Positions 47,754 to 58,116 of a DNA stretch of 64,000 nucleotides are shown here, piece by piece. The position numbers were made by a program, and so were the translations under genes. Under the pieces are notes generated by a model. That model searched no databases. It was not told where the DNA came from and saw only the letters and a program-made list of their open reading frames with translations. How positions within the stretch are numbered: the first letter of the stretch is position 1; the number at the start of each line of letters is the position of its first letter. Origin of the DNA: Devosia sp. MC521 (GTDB lineage: Bacteria; Pseudomonadota; Alphaproteobacteria; Rhizobiales; Devosiaceae). Location: contig NZ_CP059902.1 in assembly GCF_014127105.1 (NCBI RefSeq), positions 3,428,001-3,492,000 on the forward strand, read 5' to 3'.

Positions 47754-49361
47754 CTATGGCTGCTCGAGAGTAAAGATCCAGGCAACTTCTGTGGTGTCGG
47801 TAACAGCGGCCTCGAGCACCAACTGGCGCGTGCGCTGGAAGCCGCGCGTCGCCGAATGGCGAACGCTGTCTTCTTCCATCAAATGCGCCCCTTCCCAAAG
47901 GAAGCTCCACACGCGGCCGCTAGGTAAAACCAATCGAACCATTCCATCACCATTGGTGTAGCGAAGATCAACACCAGGCCCGAGATGGAAGCGCAGCCCC
48001 AAGCGACCTTTTGGCTCGCCATGGGCCAAAATGCGATCTTGGCCCACAAGGGTCGTACCCTCGGACAACAGCGTCATCCGGCGCTCGACTTCAACACCGA
48101 ACCGGCCTGCGTAGCCAGTGGTGGTGCACATCATCATGTGCTCTGCCGTATCGAGCGTGATGAAATGGGTGGCTGACGAACGAGGATCAATAGCGTCTTC
48201 CCCGTCAATCGTGGCGGTCGAATGCGCCAGTGCCTGACGGAATAGGTCGCGGCTCTCGAAGAGGTCGGACGGCGCAGGACCACAATTGCCCACCACCAGC
48301 TCGCTGCCATAGGAAAACTCGAAAGCTAACGCACTGGCGTGTGCTTCGCCGTCAAAGCCGGTGGGCGGTTGAATACCGGAGTCGCAGACGACGACCGTAT
48401 TGCCGTCCCGCATAATGCCGTAACCACCAAGCAGACGAGATTTTCGCGGTTGGGTCGGCGTGATCGATTGGAGGGCGACCAAAATATCGTGAGGCAGCTG
48501 ACCGGTGCCATTAAAATACACCGGCTCGCCGCTCGACAATGTCAACGCGTCCAGTGCCTCGTGCATGTGATCAATCTTGTTCGCCAGATCGGCCATCGAG
48601 GCGCTGCCATGGCGACCTGCAGCGCGCTTAAGGGTCGCAAGCTCAACTAGCAGTGCCAGTTGTACCTTTGGGCTACGGGATAGGTGGAGCCCATCTGTGT
48701 CTATCTGCTTGCCAAGAAGCGCATCCACACGCGCCACTGCCGGGCCCAAATCGGGCTCATCGGCAACGCTCGACAGCTCAGCCCCCAAAACGCCCATCGC
48801 CGCATAGAGTGCTTCCACAGGGTCGGCCGCCAAGCCACCGCGAACCCGCAAGCTCTGGACCTGCATGGCTATCGACCGGTGAATGGTCTTTGCTTGATCC
48901 GACGTTGCGCCATCAAGAATGAGCGTCAGATAGCGCAGCCAGTTTAGCATGCGCTGCCCCGTTAGGGTGAGCGTCCAGCTATCGCTTTCAAACCCACCTT
49001 CTTTGAGGATCCAATCGAGCACCAAAGTGCGCGCGAAAAGCTTCTCACCCGGATCTCGTACGTCACGGAAATGCCGGAGCCACGAGAAACTATGGAGGTT
49101 ATTCCACCAGTCTAGGTGATCAGGCTCAACAGTGAACGGGGAGGCGCCACCGGTTTCAACCAGCTTAGAGGCCAGAAGATAACGACCTGACATCATCTCG
49201 CGCACAGCGTCACGATCCGCGGGGCGGTAATCGGGCAGATCACCTGCGAAGGCGTGGTCGATCTGTCCGCGCCAAGTCCACCGCATCAATGGCGTTGTAA
49301 TAAGCGAATCGGCGACGCCCAGCACAAAGTTGCGACCGGCTTTGGTCAGCCGCCCGCTCAC
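47754..49361 (-). CDS. Heparinase II/III-like protein
   Basis: 535 residues: an N-terminal alpha/alpha toroid (about 1-330) including HSFSWLRHF and a C-terminal beta-sandwich of the heparinase II/III type from about 360 (HASALAFEFSYGSELVVGNCG, DTAEHMMMCTTTGYAG). Its constant location between rsmB and purH in this order suggests a housekeeping envelope function rather than glycosaminoglycan degradation. No signal peptide is evident. The start is GTG at 49361 with GAAGGG upstream. The substrate is not known. Confidence 0.85.
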   Translation of the reverse strand: MSGRLTKAGRNFVLGVADSLITTPLMRWTWRGQIDHAFAGDLPDYRPADRDAVREMMSGRYLLASKLVETGGASPFTVEPDHLDWWNNLHSFSWLRHFRDVRDPGEKLFARTLVLDWILKEGGFESDSWTLTLTGQRMLNWLRYLTLILDGATSDQAKTIHRSIAMQVQSLRVRGGLAADPVEALYAAMGVLGAELSSVADEPDLGPAVARVDALLGKQIDTDGLHLSRSPKVQLALLVELATLKRAAGRHGSASMADLANKIDHMHEALDALTLSSGEPVYFNGTGQLPHDILVALQSITPTQPRKSRLLGGYGIMRDGNTVVVCDSGIQPPTGFDGEAHASALAFEFSYGSELVVGNCGPAPSDLFESRDLFRQALAHSTATIDGEDAIDPRSSATHFITLDTAEHMMMCTTTGYAGRFGVEVERRMTLLSEGTTLVGQDRILAHGEPKGRLGLRFHLGPGVDLRYTNGDGMVRLVLPSGRVWSFLWEGAHLMEEDSVRHSATRGFQRTRQLVLEAAVTDTTEVAWIFTLEQP

Positions 49362-49467
49362 AATGCAAACCCTTCACCAGAAGAGTAATTCGCCGCCAAC
49401 TCGGGATACTTAACTATCACTACCTATTCCCGGACCGCCTTCACCGCGCCCCATATTTAGGAAAGGT

Positions 49468-50790
49468 TTACCCTGTTCGACGGAAGCGCGCCACGAAGAA
49501 GCCATCCATGCCCCCAGCAAGTTGATTGGGCGACATGCCAGGATGAGTACGCAGCAGTCCAGCAGCACTAACGGCAGCTTCGAGACCTGGCACCTCTTCG
49601 GCGAGGATCGGATCGAGCGTCACTGTTTTCAGATTGGCTTTGATCCAGTCTACCTGCTCTTCGCCCTCTTCGGGCTCCAGCGAGCAGACGCAATAGATCA
49701 GCGTGCCGTTGGGCTTAAGCGCTGCAACCGCATTCTTGATCATGGCCTGCTGCAAGCGCTTGCGACCTGCGATATCGGCAAGGGTGCGGCTCCACAGAAC
49801 CTCAGGGTGACGACGGAAAGTGCCCGTGGCTGAACACGGCGCATCAAGCAAAATGCCGTCGACCGGCTCTGCTGGCTGGTAAGTCGTTGCATCGCCCTCA
49901 ATTACCTCGGGAGCATAGCCGAGACGCAACATATTGCTCTTGAGGCGTTCAAGGCGCTTGCCGTCGCTATCGAGCGCGGTAACCTTGTAGCCAGCTTTAC
50001 TGAGCTGAGCAGTCTTACCCCCTGGGGCAGCGCAAAGGTCGATAACCGTGCTCCCCACGTCGAGCTTGAAGAGGCGCGCAGGCAAGGCGGAAGCAGCGTC
50101 CTGAACCCACCATTTGCCTTCGTCATAGCCAACAAGAGCTTCCACCGGACGGTCACGGCTTTCAACGCGAACACTGTCGGCGTTCAAACGCTCTGCATTG
50201 AGTGCATCGACCAACTGGTCACTGTCATCGCGCAAGGTCAGATCAAGTGGCGCGCCGGTGATCAGCGCCTCAGCGAAGGCCGGCATCGCCTCATCGCCGT
50301 ATGCAGTAGCCCAGCGCACTAACAAAGTTTCTGGAATAAGATCAAGATCATCGCCATCCAGCGCATAGCGCGCCGAATTGGCCTGCGCTTTACGCAGAAC
50401 TGCGTTCATAAGTCCAGTGAGGTGGCGGGCCTTGCTGTCGCGTTTGAGCGCTTCAACAGCAAGGAACAGCGCCGAATGCGCGCCAAGATCGGGCAAATAG
50501 ACCAGCTGGGCCAACGCCAAGCGCAGGACAGCCTCGAATGTGCCAGAACGCGGCGGCATACCCTTCTCGAGTAGCTCCGCGAGCATCAGGTTAATCTGGC
50601 CCTGGCGACGCAGAGAAGTGGTGATGAGGCGATTGGCGAGCGCCCTGTCGCGACCGTCGTTTAGATCTGCTGCCGTTAGTGGCGCAAAGTGTTCGCCAGC
50701 CAAAACAGACTTCAGTTTCTGAGCAGCAACGAGGCGGAGCTTTAGCCCTGCCGGATCTGGTTTATGCGCCAATGTGTTTCTTAGCCCCAA
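49468..50790 (-). CDS. rsmB: RsmB, 16S rRNA (cytosine-967 C5)-methyltransferase
   Basis: About 440 residues. An N-terminal NusB-like RNA-binding domain (about 1-150) precedes a Rossmann methyltransferase with SAM motif [13 protein letters not shown], the catalytic DAPCSATG and the second cysteine in [13 protein letters not shown]. The start is uncertain: TTG at 50790 overlaps the htpX stop, and a second TTG lies at 50772; no in-frame ATG is near. Coupled or overlapping with htpX. Confidence 0.93.
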   Translation of the reverse strand: MGLRNTLAHKPDPAGLKLRLVAAQKLKSVLAGEHFAPLTAADLNDGRDRALANRLITTSLRRQGQINLMLAELLEKGMPPRSGTFEAVLRLALAQLVYLPDLGAHSALFLAVEALKRDSKARHLTGLMNAVLRKAQANSARYALDGDDLDLIPETLLVRWATAYGDEAMPAFAEALITGAPLDLTLRDDSDQLVDALNAERLNADSVRVESRDRPVEALVGYDEGKWWVQDAASALPARLFKLDVGSTVIDLCAAPGGKTAQLSKAGYKVTALDSDGKRLERLKSNMLRLGYAPEVIEGDATTYQPAEPVDGILLDAPCSATGTFRRHPEVLWSRTLADIAGRKRLQQAMIKNAVAALKPNGTLIYCVCSLEPEEGEEQVDWIKANLKTVTLDPILAEEVPGLEAAVSAAGLLRTHPGMSPNQLAGGMDGFFVARFRRTG

Positions 50791-51767
50791 GGACCGCGCG
50801 TACCACTGTCATCATCGTTACGCTTCACGGTCGGTGTACGCCATCCCGTCGCGGTTGAAGTGCTGCTCGGACGAGCTGCCTGCGGACGAGGGCGCGAATT
50901 TGAGGTGTTATGATCTACTCGCATTTCCGCCGCAAGCCTTTGCAGTGCCTGAATGCGGTTGGCCGTGTCCGGGTGCGTGGAGAACAAATTGTCCATACGC
51001 GCGCCGCTCAGCGGATTTGAGATGTACATATGAGCCATTGCTGGGTTGCGTTCGGCCGCGACATTGACCTGCCGCCCGGAGAGCGTGGCGATCTTGTCGA
51101 GTGCGGAAGCTAGCGCCAGCGGGTCATTGGCAATGATTGCGCCGAGCTTGTCAGCCTCATACTCGCGCGTGCGGCTGACCGCCATTTGCACGATCATCGC
51201 AGCGACTGGGGCGAGGAACACCATGAGAATAGCGCCAACACCGCCCAATGGGTTGTCGCGATTGTTACCGCCCCCGAAGAACAGGCCAAACTGAGCCAGA
51301 GCCGAGATAGCGCCCGCGAAGGTGGCGGTAATAGTCATCGTGAGTGTGTCGCGATTTTTGATATGCGCCAACTCATGGGCCACCACACCGGCAACTTCGC
51401 GCGGATCCAACTGCCGCAGCAGCCCCGACGACACTGCAACAGCGGCATTATTCGGATCGCGGCCGGTCGCGAAGGCGTTGGGCTGATCGGTCTCGATGAC
51501 ATAGACGGCGGGCGTGGGGATGCCTGCACGCTTTGAAAGTGCATCGACCATGTCATAAAGCTCGGGCGCGCGACTACGCTGCACGGGGACCGCGCCCTGC
51601 ATGCGCAGCACCATTTTGTCTGAATTCCAGAAGGCAAAAATATTGGTGCCAGCAGCAAAGAGCAGCGCCATGATCATGCCGCCGTTGCCGCCAATGAAAT
51701 AACCGACGACCATAAACAGCGCCGTCATGCCTGCGAGCAGCGCAAAAGTGCGTAACGTGTTGGACAT
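50781..51767 (-). CDS. htpX: HtpX, membrane zinc metalloprotease
   Basis: 328 residues from ATG 51767 with AAGAGG eight bases upstream. Two N-terminal helices (about 7-50), the [10 protein letters not shown] zinc motif near residue 120, two more helices (about 140-200) and a Glu ligand in [10 protein letters not shown] match HtpX, which clears misfolded inner-membrane proteins. A Ser/Thr/Arg-rich C-terminal extension follows (last ~40 residues). Overlaps the rsmB start by about ten bases. Confidence 0.95.
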   Translation of the reverse strand: MSNTLRTFALLAGMTALFMVVGYFIGGNGGMIMALLFAAGTNIFAFWNSDKMVLRMQGAVPVQRSRAPELYDMVDALSKRAGIPTPAVYVIETDQPNAFATGRDPNNAAVAVSSGLLRQLDPREVAGVVAHELAHIKNRDTLTMTITATFAGAISALAQFGLFFGGGNNRDNPLGGVGAILMVFLAPVAAMIVQMAVSRTREYEADKLGAIIANDPLALASALDKIATLSGRQVNVAAERNPAMAHMYISNPLSGARMDNLFSTHPDTANRIQALQRLAAEMRVDHNTSNSRPRPQAARPSSTSTATGWRTPTVKRNDDDSGTRGPWG

Positions 51768-51866
51768 GGGCGGAACCTCTTGGGTTAAGTCGTCTTCGCA
51801 ACTATGTTGTGTGCATGGCGGTTCCATGCAAGGCACCAGCATAGTTTACCCATTTGGTTTTTGCTT

Positions 51867-52094
51867 ATGAACGAAAATACCGCAGCTCAAGCCGGCTCTG
51901 AGGCCGATGACGAGACCGCGCCAATCAAGGTGCTCTCCCCGCAAGCCCAGCGCGCGCTTGCTGAGGCTGAGGCTCGTCGGCTTGAAATTGATGCGAAGAC
52001 CGCAATGGCACCGAAAGAAAAAGGCGGCCGCGGCGGGCTCGATCCGGTGCGATACAGCGATTGGGAAATTAAGGGCCTCACCAGCGATTTTTGA
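51867..52094 (+). CDS. DUF1674 protein, SdhAF4-like complex II assembly factor
   Basis: 75 residues. The C-terminal half, KGGRGGLDPVRYSDWEIKG followed by the terminal DF, is the conserved DUF1674 motif of eukaryotic SDHAF4 and its bacterial relatives, which bind flavinylated SdhA before it joins SdhB. The N-terminal half is a charged Ala/Glu-rich helix. It is divergent from htpX, a placement conserved in Hyphomicrobiales, and far from the sdh operon at 18-22 kb. Function by homology only. Confidence 0.82.
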   Translation: MNENTAAQAGSEADDETAPIKVLSPQAQRALAEAEARRLEIDAKTAMAPKEKGGRGGLDPVRYSDWEIKGLTSDF

Positions 52095-52117
52095 GCGCCG
52101 GTGAGAAATCCTGATCA

Positions 52118-52258
52118 TCACCCCAGAATGTCGGTGATGTTGTAGCCAGCCGCCGAAACGGCAAATGTTGTCGCGACGGTGATAATGGCTGCGACAAGGA
52201 CACATTCGACGGTCGAAAGTCCTAGGTCTTGGCGCATGAAATTCATCAATCGACGCAT
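52118..52258 (-). CDS. Flp-like type IVb pilin peptide (solitary, short)
   Basis: 46 residues read on the - strand from ATG 52258 to TGA 52118. A basic leader ending in Gly13 (MRRLMNFMRQDLG) is followed by LSTVE, placing Glu at +5 as in type IV prepilins, then a hydrophobic helix CVLVAAIITVATTFAVSAAG and a short tail. This is the Flp/Fap layout, though the usual Tyr after Glu is Cys. No prepilin peptidase or tad genes lie in the window. It occupies otherwise empty sequence between the DUF1674 and ccmG genes. Confidence 0.65.
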   Translation of the reverse strand: MRRLMNFMRQDLGLSTVECVLVAAIITVATTFAVSAAGYNITDILG

Positions 52259-52326
52259 CGCGTTTACTCATCCGTTTCGGAACGGTGTCACCCTGACAGC
52301 GTCAGGCTGAACGGAAGCTGAATGAA

Positions 52327-52860
52327 TCAGCTTCGCGCCGTTTCTATGGCTGGAATGAGGTTTTTGCTGATTGCCTCAACACTCAACGGACCGGTGTGCT
52401 TGAAAACAATTGTGCCTTCCGCATCCACCAAGAAGGTCTCAGGAACGCCATAAACGCCCCAATCGATTGAGACACGGCGGTTCGCATCAACACCTATGGC
52501 CGCATAGGGATTGCCCAGCTCAGTGAGGAAGGCCAGCGCATTGTCTGGCACATCCGCCTGGTTGATGCCGAAAATCCGAATGCCTGTCACATCACTAATC
52601 TGCTCGAGCAATGGATGCTCGTCACGGCACGGAATGCACCAACTGGCGAATACGTTCACCAGTGTCACTTCCCCCTTGAGCGTTTCCGTAGAAAAACCCG
52701 GTACCCCGCTGCCTTCAAGAGCAGCCATGGTAAAGTCCGGCGCCGGCTTATCGATCAGCACCGAGCGGATCAGGTCTGTGTCCCGATCCATCGACGTTGC
52801 GAAAATGGCCACGAGCGCGGCCAATAGAGCGAGCGGTAGAACGAAGAGCAGGTATCGCAT
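52327..52860 (-). CDS. ccmG: CcmG/DsbE, thiol-disulfide interchange protein for cytochrome c maturation
   Basis: 177 residues: N-terminal membrane anchor (about 3-22) and a periplasmic thioredoxin fold with the active-site WCIPC (in FASWCIPCRDEHP) and the Gly-Val-Tyr-Gly-Val-Pro-Glu-Thr loop typical of CcmG. It reduces the apocytochrome CXXCH thiols before heme ligation. The start MRYLLFVLPL at 52860 lies one base after the ccmD stop; a longer frame reads back through ccmD and is rejected. Last gene of ccmABCDG. Confidence 0.95.
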   Translation of the reverse strand: MRYLLFVLPLALLAALVAIFATSMDRDTDLIRSVLIDKPAPDFTMAALEGSGVPGFSTETLKGEVTLVNVFASWCIPCRDEHPLLEQISDVTGIRIFGINQADVPDNALAFLTELGNPYAAIGVDANRRVSIDWGVYGVPETFLVDAEGTIVFKHTGPLSVEAISKNLIPAIETARS

Positions 52861-52861
52861 C

Positions 52862-53008
52862 TTAACCTCGCTTGTCGCCGAGTTCTTCCAGACGCTTGCT
52901 GACCTTACGGCTATCATAAACAACCTTGGCCGCCAGGGCCAATACCGCCAAGGTGCTGACAGCCCACGAGATAACAATAAACCCAGCATGGGCTCCGAGC
53001 TCAATCAT
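52862..53008 (-). CDS. ccmD: CcmD, heme exporter accessory protein
   Basis: 48 residues: a single transmembrane helix (about 8-29, HAGFIVISWAVSTLAVLALA) followed by a basic cytoplasmic helix (YDSRKVSKRLEELGDKRG), the full CcmD layout. It helps CcmABC release holo-CcmE. Its start overlaps the ccmC stop by four bases and its stop is one base before the ccmG start, so it is fixed in the operon by position as well as sequence. Confidence 0.92.
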   Translation of the reverse strand: MIELGAHAGFIVISWAVSTLAVLALAAKVVYDSRKVSKRLEELGDKRG

Positions 53009-53766
53009 GCTGCGCCTCCCCGTGCGAGCTTGCGTTCTAGGGTCGCCACGCGGCGGCGGCGCACTTCGGTATGCATCGAAATCAGCTGCAACACACCAAA
53101 CATGAAGGTGAATGCAAACATCATCAGGAAGAGCGGGGTGAGAATTTCTGCAGGCATCTTCGGGCCTTCAGCTGTGAAGACACTGGCGGGCTGATGCAGG
53201 GTCGACCACCAGTCCACCGAGAACTTGATGATCGGAATGTTGACTGCACCCACGAGGGTGAAGATCGCCACTATGCGGCCAGCACGCAGCTGGTCATCGA
53301 AGGCGCGCCACAGTGCGATCAGGCCGAGATAGATGAACAGCATGATCAGGGTGGAGGTCATGCGACCGTCCCATTCCCAGAACGTGCCCCAGGTCGGGCG
53401 ACCCCACATGGAGCCGGTGAACAGCGCCAGTGCGGTGAACAAAGCGCCCATCGGCGCCGCGGCCTTCATCGAGACATCCGCCATTGGGTGACGCCAGATC
53501 AAGGTACCCAATGCAGAAACCGTCATCGCCGCATAGACGAACTGGCTCAGCCAGGCTGTCGGCACGTGCACATACATAATGCGCACCGTGTCGCCCATGT
53601 ATTTTTCCGGGGGCGAGACGAAGAATGAATAGTAGACGCCCAGCACGAACAGCACAGCGGTGATGATCACCAGCGGCCAGATCAGCGGACGGGTCCATTG
53701 GATAAAGAAACCAGGATGCGCGATCCGGTTCCACCAACTCATTTTGGGGGTGTTATCAGTGCTCAT
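53005..53766 (-). CDS. ccmC: CcmC, heme exporter membrane protein
   Basis: 253 residues, six transmembrane helices. The tryptophan-rich WWD-type periplasmic loop (GSMWGRPTWGTFWEWDGRMT) and flanking histidines (VHVPTAW before it, WWSTLHQPASV after) bind heme, which is passed to CcmE. Nine bases after ccmB; overlaps ccmD by four bases. Confidence 0.97.
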   Translation of the reverse strand: MSTDNTPKMSWWNRIAHPGFFIQWTRPLIWPLVIITAVLFVLGVYYSFFVSPPEKYMGDTVRIMYVHVPTAWLSQFVYAAMTVSALGTLIWRHPMADVSMKAAAPMGALFTALALFTGSMWGRPTWGTFWEWDGRMTSTLIMLFIYLGLIALWRAFDDQLRAGRIVAIFTLVGAVNIPIIKFSVDWWSTLHQPASVFTAEGPKMPAEILTPLFLMMFAFTFMFGVLQLISMHTEVRRRRVATLERKLARGGAA

Positions 53767-53775
53767 AGGCGGGCC

Positions 53776-54441
53776 TTACTCCTCCCCTCCATTTATCGCA
53801 AGCGCGGCAGCAAAGGGAGACAATGCCACCGCCATTAGACTAAGTGCTGCTAGAAACAGCATTGCTGCGCTCCCCTGATCCGGGCCCCCGATGGGGGAAA
53901 TCGCGCCCACACCGAAGATTAGTATGGGTACGCACAATGGCGCTATTAGGATTGGCGCCAGCAATCCGCCGCGCCGAATTGCCACGGTCACCGCAGCACC
54001 AAATCCACCAAAAGCGGCCAGAGCCGGTGTTCCAGCCAATAGTGACAGGAATGTCCGCCACCATGCGTCCAGCTCCATAGCCAGCAGAATAGCCAATACG
54101 GGCGACGCCACAATCAACGGCACAGCACAGACCAACCAATAGCCGATAATCTTAGCCAGAATGATCGCCGACAGCGGCGTATCAGCCATACGATAGAGGG
54201 CGAGTGTGCCGTCTTCACGGTCTGCGCGGAACAGGCGATCAAGCCCTAGTAACATCGCCAAGAACGCTGCGATCCAGACAATCCCCGGCGCGATCCGCGC
54301 GAGCAATTCCTTATCAGGGCCAATGGCGAAGGGCACGATTGCCCCGGTAATGATGAAGAACAACAAGAGGGTGAGAACTTCCCCGCCCCCGGTCAGCGCC
54401 AAACGAATCTCACGGCGTACAACGCTCCAAAATCCGCTCAT
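53776..54441 (-). CDS. ccmB: CcmB, heme exporter ABC permease
   Basis: 221 residues with six transmembrane helices and the typical opening REIRLALTGGGEVLTLLLFF and central LDRLFRADREDGTLALYRM. With CcmA it uses ATP to release heme-loaded CcmE from CcmC. Overlaps ccmA by four bases. Confidence 0.95.
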   Translation of the reverse strand: MSGFWSVVRREIRLALTGGGEVLTLLLFFIITGAIVPFAIGPDKELLARIAPGIVWIAAFLAMLLGLDRLFRADREDGTLALYRMADTPLSAIILAKIIGYWLVCAVPLIVASPVLAILLAMELDAWWRTFLSLLAGTPALAAFGGFGAAVTVAIRRGGLLAPILIAPLCVPILIFGVGAISPIGGPDQGSAAMLFLAALSLMAVALSPFAAALAINGGEE

Positions 54442-55064
54442 GCTTTCGCTCCCAATTGGTAGACCCGTAGCCCTTCAACCGGGATGTCATCATGCGTGGC
54501 GATTACGGCGCTGCCGCCGCGCGCCAAATGTTGGCGCAAAAGCTCTGCCAGCAAAGCCTGCCCAGCAGTATCGAGCGCCGCCGTTGGCTCATCGAGGAAC
54601 CACACTGGCCGTTCTGACACCAAAAGGCGGGCTAGAGCCAAACGCCGTTGCTGCCCCGCGGACAAATAACCTGCGTCCAAACGGGCGGCCTGCGAGAGCC
54701 CCACAGCGGCAAGCGCGTCGTCAATAGAAACGCCAGTCCGTCCGTTCAGGCCGGCCCAGAACCCGAGGGTCTCTGCGACACCGAGCCGCGCCCTCACCGC
54801 GTTTTTGTGACCGCAATAATGCGCCGCAGGCCCATCTTCGGGGTCATGTCCGACGAATTCTATTGTGCCATCGAGAGCTGGAATGAGCCCTGCGAGAGTC
54901 AACAATAGGGTCGATTTACCGACCCCGTTTGGCCCACGCAAAAGCAGGCCCTCGCCGGGAGAAACTTCAAGCCTATCAACATGTCCGAGCATGGATTCGC
55001 CACGCCCGAAGCAGAGATCGAGAGCCTTGATAAAAACTGAAAATTGGACTTGCCGATGCGTCAT
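54438..55064 (-). CDS. ccmA: CcmA, heme exporter ATPase
   Basis: 208-residue ABC ATPase. Walker A GPNGVGKSTLL, signature LSAGQQRRLALARLL and Walker B VWFLDEPTAALD are all intact; YCGHKNAVRARLGVAETLGFW is the CcmA-specific region. First gene of the ccmABCDG operon, divergent from acnA. ccmE, ccmF and ccmH must lie elsewhere. Confidence 0.96.
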   Translation of the reverse strand: MTHRQVQFSVFIKALDLCFGRGESMLGHVDRLEVSPGEGLLLRGPNGVGKSTLLLTLAGLIPALDGTIEFVGHDPEDGPAAHYCGHKNAVRARLGVAETLGFWAGLNGRTGVSIDDALAAVGLSQAARLDAGYLSAGQQRRLALARLLVSERPVWFLDEPTAALDTAGQALLAELLRQHLARGGSAVIATHDDIPVEGLRVYQLGAKA

Positions 55065-55220
55065 GGCCCCATCTCGTATTGAACCTCACGGATGACTGGC
55101 AAGGCCTAATCCTATTGACTATAACCCTTGAAGATTGGAGTCATTCCAGAAAGCGCGGATTTTCTCCCGGCCCCACTTGCCTTGGAAAACCCGTTTCAGC
55201 AGCAAGAAGGGCGGAGCATC

Positions 55221-57974
55221 GTGTCAACCATAGACAGCTTCAAATCTAAATCGACGCTCACCGTCGGCGGAAAGACCTACACATATTATTCGATTGTTGA
55301 AGCAGAAAAGAACGGCCTTAAGGGCGTTTCCAAGCTTCCGAGCTCCATGAAGGTGGTGCTGGAAAACCTGCTGCGCTTCGAAGACAACCGCACGGTGAAG
55401 AAAGAAGACATTCAGGCGATCGCCGAATGGCTGGTCACCCGCACGTCCGAATATGAAATTCAATATCGCCCAGCCCGCGTGCTGATGCAGGATTTCACCG
55501 GCGTTCCGGCTGTTGTTGACCTTGCTGCGATGCGTGACGCGACGGCTAAGCTCGGCGCGAACCCGCAGAAGATCAATCCGCTGGTTCCGGTCGACCTCGT
55601 GATCGACCACTCGGTGATGGTGGACAGCTTCGGCACTCCACTGGCGTTCCAGCAGAACGTTGAGCTCGAATATGAGCGCAATGTTGAGCGCTATGAATTC
55701 TTGCGCTGGGGCCAGTCTGCCTTTGATAACTTCCGCGTTGTCCCGCCCGGCACCGGCATCTGTCACCAGGTGAACCTCGAATACTTGGCCCAGACCGTCT
55801 GGACCAAGACCGAAAACGGCGAAACCGTCGCTTACCCAGACACCCTTGTTGGCACCGACTCGCACACCACCATGGTCAATGGCATGGCTGTGCTTGGTTG
55901 GGGCGTTGGCGGCATTGAAGCTGAAGCGGCGATGCTCGGCCAGCCGATTTCCATGCTGATCCCGGAAGTCGTTGGCTTCAAGCTGACCGGCAAAATCAAC
56001 GAAGGCATCACCGCGACCGACTTGGTTCTCACCGTCACCGAAATGCTCCGTAAGAAGGGCGTGGTTGGTAAGTTTGTTGAGTTCTACGGCCCGGGCCTTG
56101 ATTACCTCAGCCTCGAAGATCAGGCGACCATCGCCAACATGGCTCCGGAATATGGCGCCACCTGCGGCTACTTCCCCGTCGATGCTGACACGCTAAAGTT
56201 TCTTGCCACCACTGGCCGTGACGCTGATCGTGTCGCGCTGGTTGAAGCCTATTCCAAGGCTCAGGGCATGTTCCGCACCACCGAGAGCGAAGACCCTGTC
56301 TTCACCTCGACACTTGAGCTTGATCTGGCAACCGTTGTTCCGTCCCTTTCGGGCCCGAAGCGTCCGCAGGATCGCGTTGCGCTGAAGAACGTCACGACCG
56401 CGTTTGCCGACGCCCTGCCAGAACTTTCTGGTGGCCGTATCGAACGCACCAAGCTGCCTGCCGACAAGCAGGAATCCCGCTTTGTTGACGAAGGCGCCAA
56501 TGGCGTTGCCGACATTCCGGAAGAAGCAGCGTTCCCGGTCAAGGGTTTTGACTACGGTATTTCGGACGGTTCGGTTGTGATCGCGGCTATCACCTCCTGC
56601 ACCAACACTTCGAACCCTTCGGTTCTGGTCGCTGCGGGCCTTGTCGCTCGTAAGGCTCGTGCGCTTGGCCTCAATTCCAAGCCTTGGGTGAAAACTTCGC
56701 TCGCACCTGGCTCGCAGGTTGTGACCGACTATCTGACCGCTGCAGGCCTACAGGATGATCTTGACGCTATCGGGTTCAACCTCGTTGGCTATGGCTGCAC
56801 CACCTGTATCGGCAACTCCGGCCCGCTGCCGCAGGCCATTTCCGATACCATCAACGAGAATAAGCTCGTTGCAGCCTCGGTCCTCTCGGGCAACCGTAAC
56901 TTTGAAGGCCGTGTGAACCCAGACGTTCGCGCCAACTATCTGGCGTCCCCGCCACTGGTTGTTGCTTACGCTCTCTTGGGCACGCTCAACATCGACATCA
57001 CCACTCAGCCACTCGGCACAGGTAAGAACGGCCAGCCGGTCTACCTCAAGGACATTTGGCCAACCAACCACGAGATCGCAGAGATCGTGCGCGAGCACGT
57101 CACTGCCGACATGTTCCGCAAGCGCTATTCCGACGTCTTTAAGGGCGACGAGCACTGGCAGGCGATTTCGGTTGAAGGCGGGGAAACCTACGGCTGGAAC
57201 TCCGCTTCCACCTATGTTCAGAACCCTCCATACTTCGATGGTCTGACCATGGAGCCAAAGCCGGTGACCGACGTGGTCTCGGCCCGCGTTCTCGCGCTCT
57301 TCCTCGACTCCATCACGACCGACCACATTTCCCCAGCCGGCTCGTTCAAGCCGAACACCCCAGCCGGGAAGTACCTCACCGAACGTCAGGTGGCGCCAAA
57401 GGACTTTAACTCCTACGGCGCACGCCGTGGCAGCCACGACGTTATGATGCGCGGCACCTTCGCCAACATCCGCATCAAGAACCAGATGCTGGATGGCGTT
57501 GAAGGCGGCTTCACCCTCGGGCCTGATGGCTCACAGATGGCGATCTATGATGCTGCCATGGCCTATCAGGCTGCAGGCACACCGCTGGTCATCTTCGCTG
57601 GTAAGGAATACGGCACCGGCTCCTCGCGTGACTGGGCCGCTAAGGGCACCAATCTTCTTGGCGTAAAGGCCGTGATTGCACAGAGCTTTGAGCGTATTCA
57701 CCGCTCGAACCTCGTCGGCATGGGCATTATTCCACTGCAGTTCGCTGAAGGCGAAAGCTGGCAGACCCTTGGCCTTGATGGCACTGAAACCGTCGATATC
57801 GCCGGTGTCGAATCCATCGAGCCACGAGCCAATGTCACCATCAAGATCACGCGCGCCAATGGCGACGTGCTCAATGTCGTCACCCGTTGCCGCATCGATA
57901 CCGCCAACGAGCTCGATTACTACAAGAACGGCGGCATCCTGCACTACGTGCTGCGCAGCCTCGTTGCTGCGTAA
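55221..57974 (+). CDS. acnA: Aconitate hydratase A
   Basis: 917-residue TCA-cycle enzyme interconverting citrate and isocitrate. The 4Fe-4S cysteines are in SCTNTSN and [12 protein letters not shown], and the swivelling C-terminal domain has [18 protein letters not shown] start it at GTG 55221 with GGAG four bases upstream, giving [19 protein letters not shown]; an ATG at 55128 would add 31 residues absent from relatives. It may also bind mRNA under iron limitation, as known for aconitases. Divergent from ccmA with 156 bases between the starts. Confidence 0.96.
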   Translation: MSTIDSFKSKSTLTVGGKTYTYYSIVEAEKNGLKGVSKLPSSMKVVLENLLRFEDNRTVKKEDIQAIAEWLVTRTSEYEIQYRPARVLMQDFTGVPAVVDLAAMRDATAKLGANPQKINPLVPVDLVIDHSVMVDSFGTPLAFQQNVELEYERNVERYEFLRWGQSAFDNFRVVPPGTGICHQVNLEYLAQTVWTKTENGETVAYPDTLVGTDSHTTMVNGMAVLGWGVGGIEAEAAMLGQPISMLIPEVVGFKLTGKINEGITATDLVLTVTEMLRKKGVVGKFVEFYGPGLDYLSLEDQATIANMAPEYGATCGYFPVDADTLKFLATTGRDADRVALVEAYSKAQGMFRTTESEDPVFTSTLELDLATVVPSLSGPKRPQDRVALKNVTTAFADALPELSGGRIERTKLPADKQESRFVDEGANGVADIPEEAAFPVKGFDYGISDGSVVIAAITSCTNTSNPSVLVAAGLVARKARALGLNSKPWVKTSLAPGSQVVTDYLTAAGLQDDLDAIGFNLVGYGCTTCIGNSGPLPQAISDTINENKLVAASVLSGNRNFEGRVNPDVRANYLASPPLVVAYALLGTLNIDITTQPLGTGKNGQPVYLKDIWPTNHEIAEIVREHVTADMFRKRYSDVFKGDEHWQAISVEGGETYGWNSASTYVQNPPYFDGLTMEPKPVTDVVSARVLALFLDSITTDHISPAGSFKPNTPAGKYLTERQVAPKDFNSYGARRGSHDVMMRGTFANIRIKNQMLDGVEGGFTLGPDGSQMAIYDAAMAYQAAGTPLVIFAGKEYGTGSSRDWAAKGTNLLGVKAVIAQSFERIHRSNLVGMGIIPLQFAEGESWQTLGLDGTETVDIAGVESIEPRANVTIKITRANGDVLNVVTRCRIDTANELDYYKNGGILHYVLRSLVAA

Positions 57975-57998
57975 GCGGCACCAACCGGACAATTTTAG

Positions 57999-58030
57999 AA
58001 ATGGCGGCCTTCTTGGCCGCCATTTTTTAT
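57999..58030 (+). terminator. Intrinsic terminator after acnA
   Basis: AAATGGCGGCC, loop TTCTT, GGCCGCCATTT and further T residues: a perfect 11-base stem ending in a run of six T. It ends the acnA transcript, so the next gene has its own promoter. Confidence 0.9.
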
Positions 58031-58116
58031 TCCCGGGTCAGGGACAATTCAGTCCACGAACGAAATCACCGCCATGTGACTAGGCAGGCCAGCGTCAGCA
58101 CGCTTACATTAGGGCT

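Noticed and set aside
47754-49361. Heparinase-like gene as part of a polysaccharide-utilisation locus
   Set aside because: It sits between rsmB and purH, a conserved housekeeping order, with no transporter, regulator or other lyase beside it.
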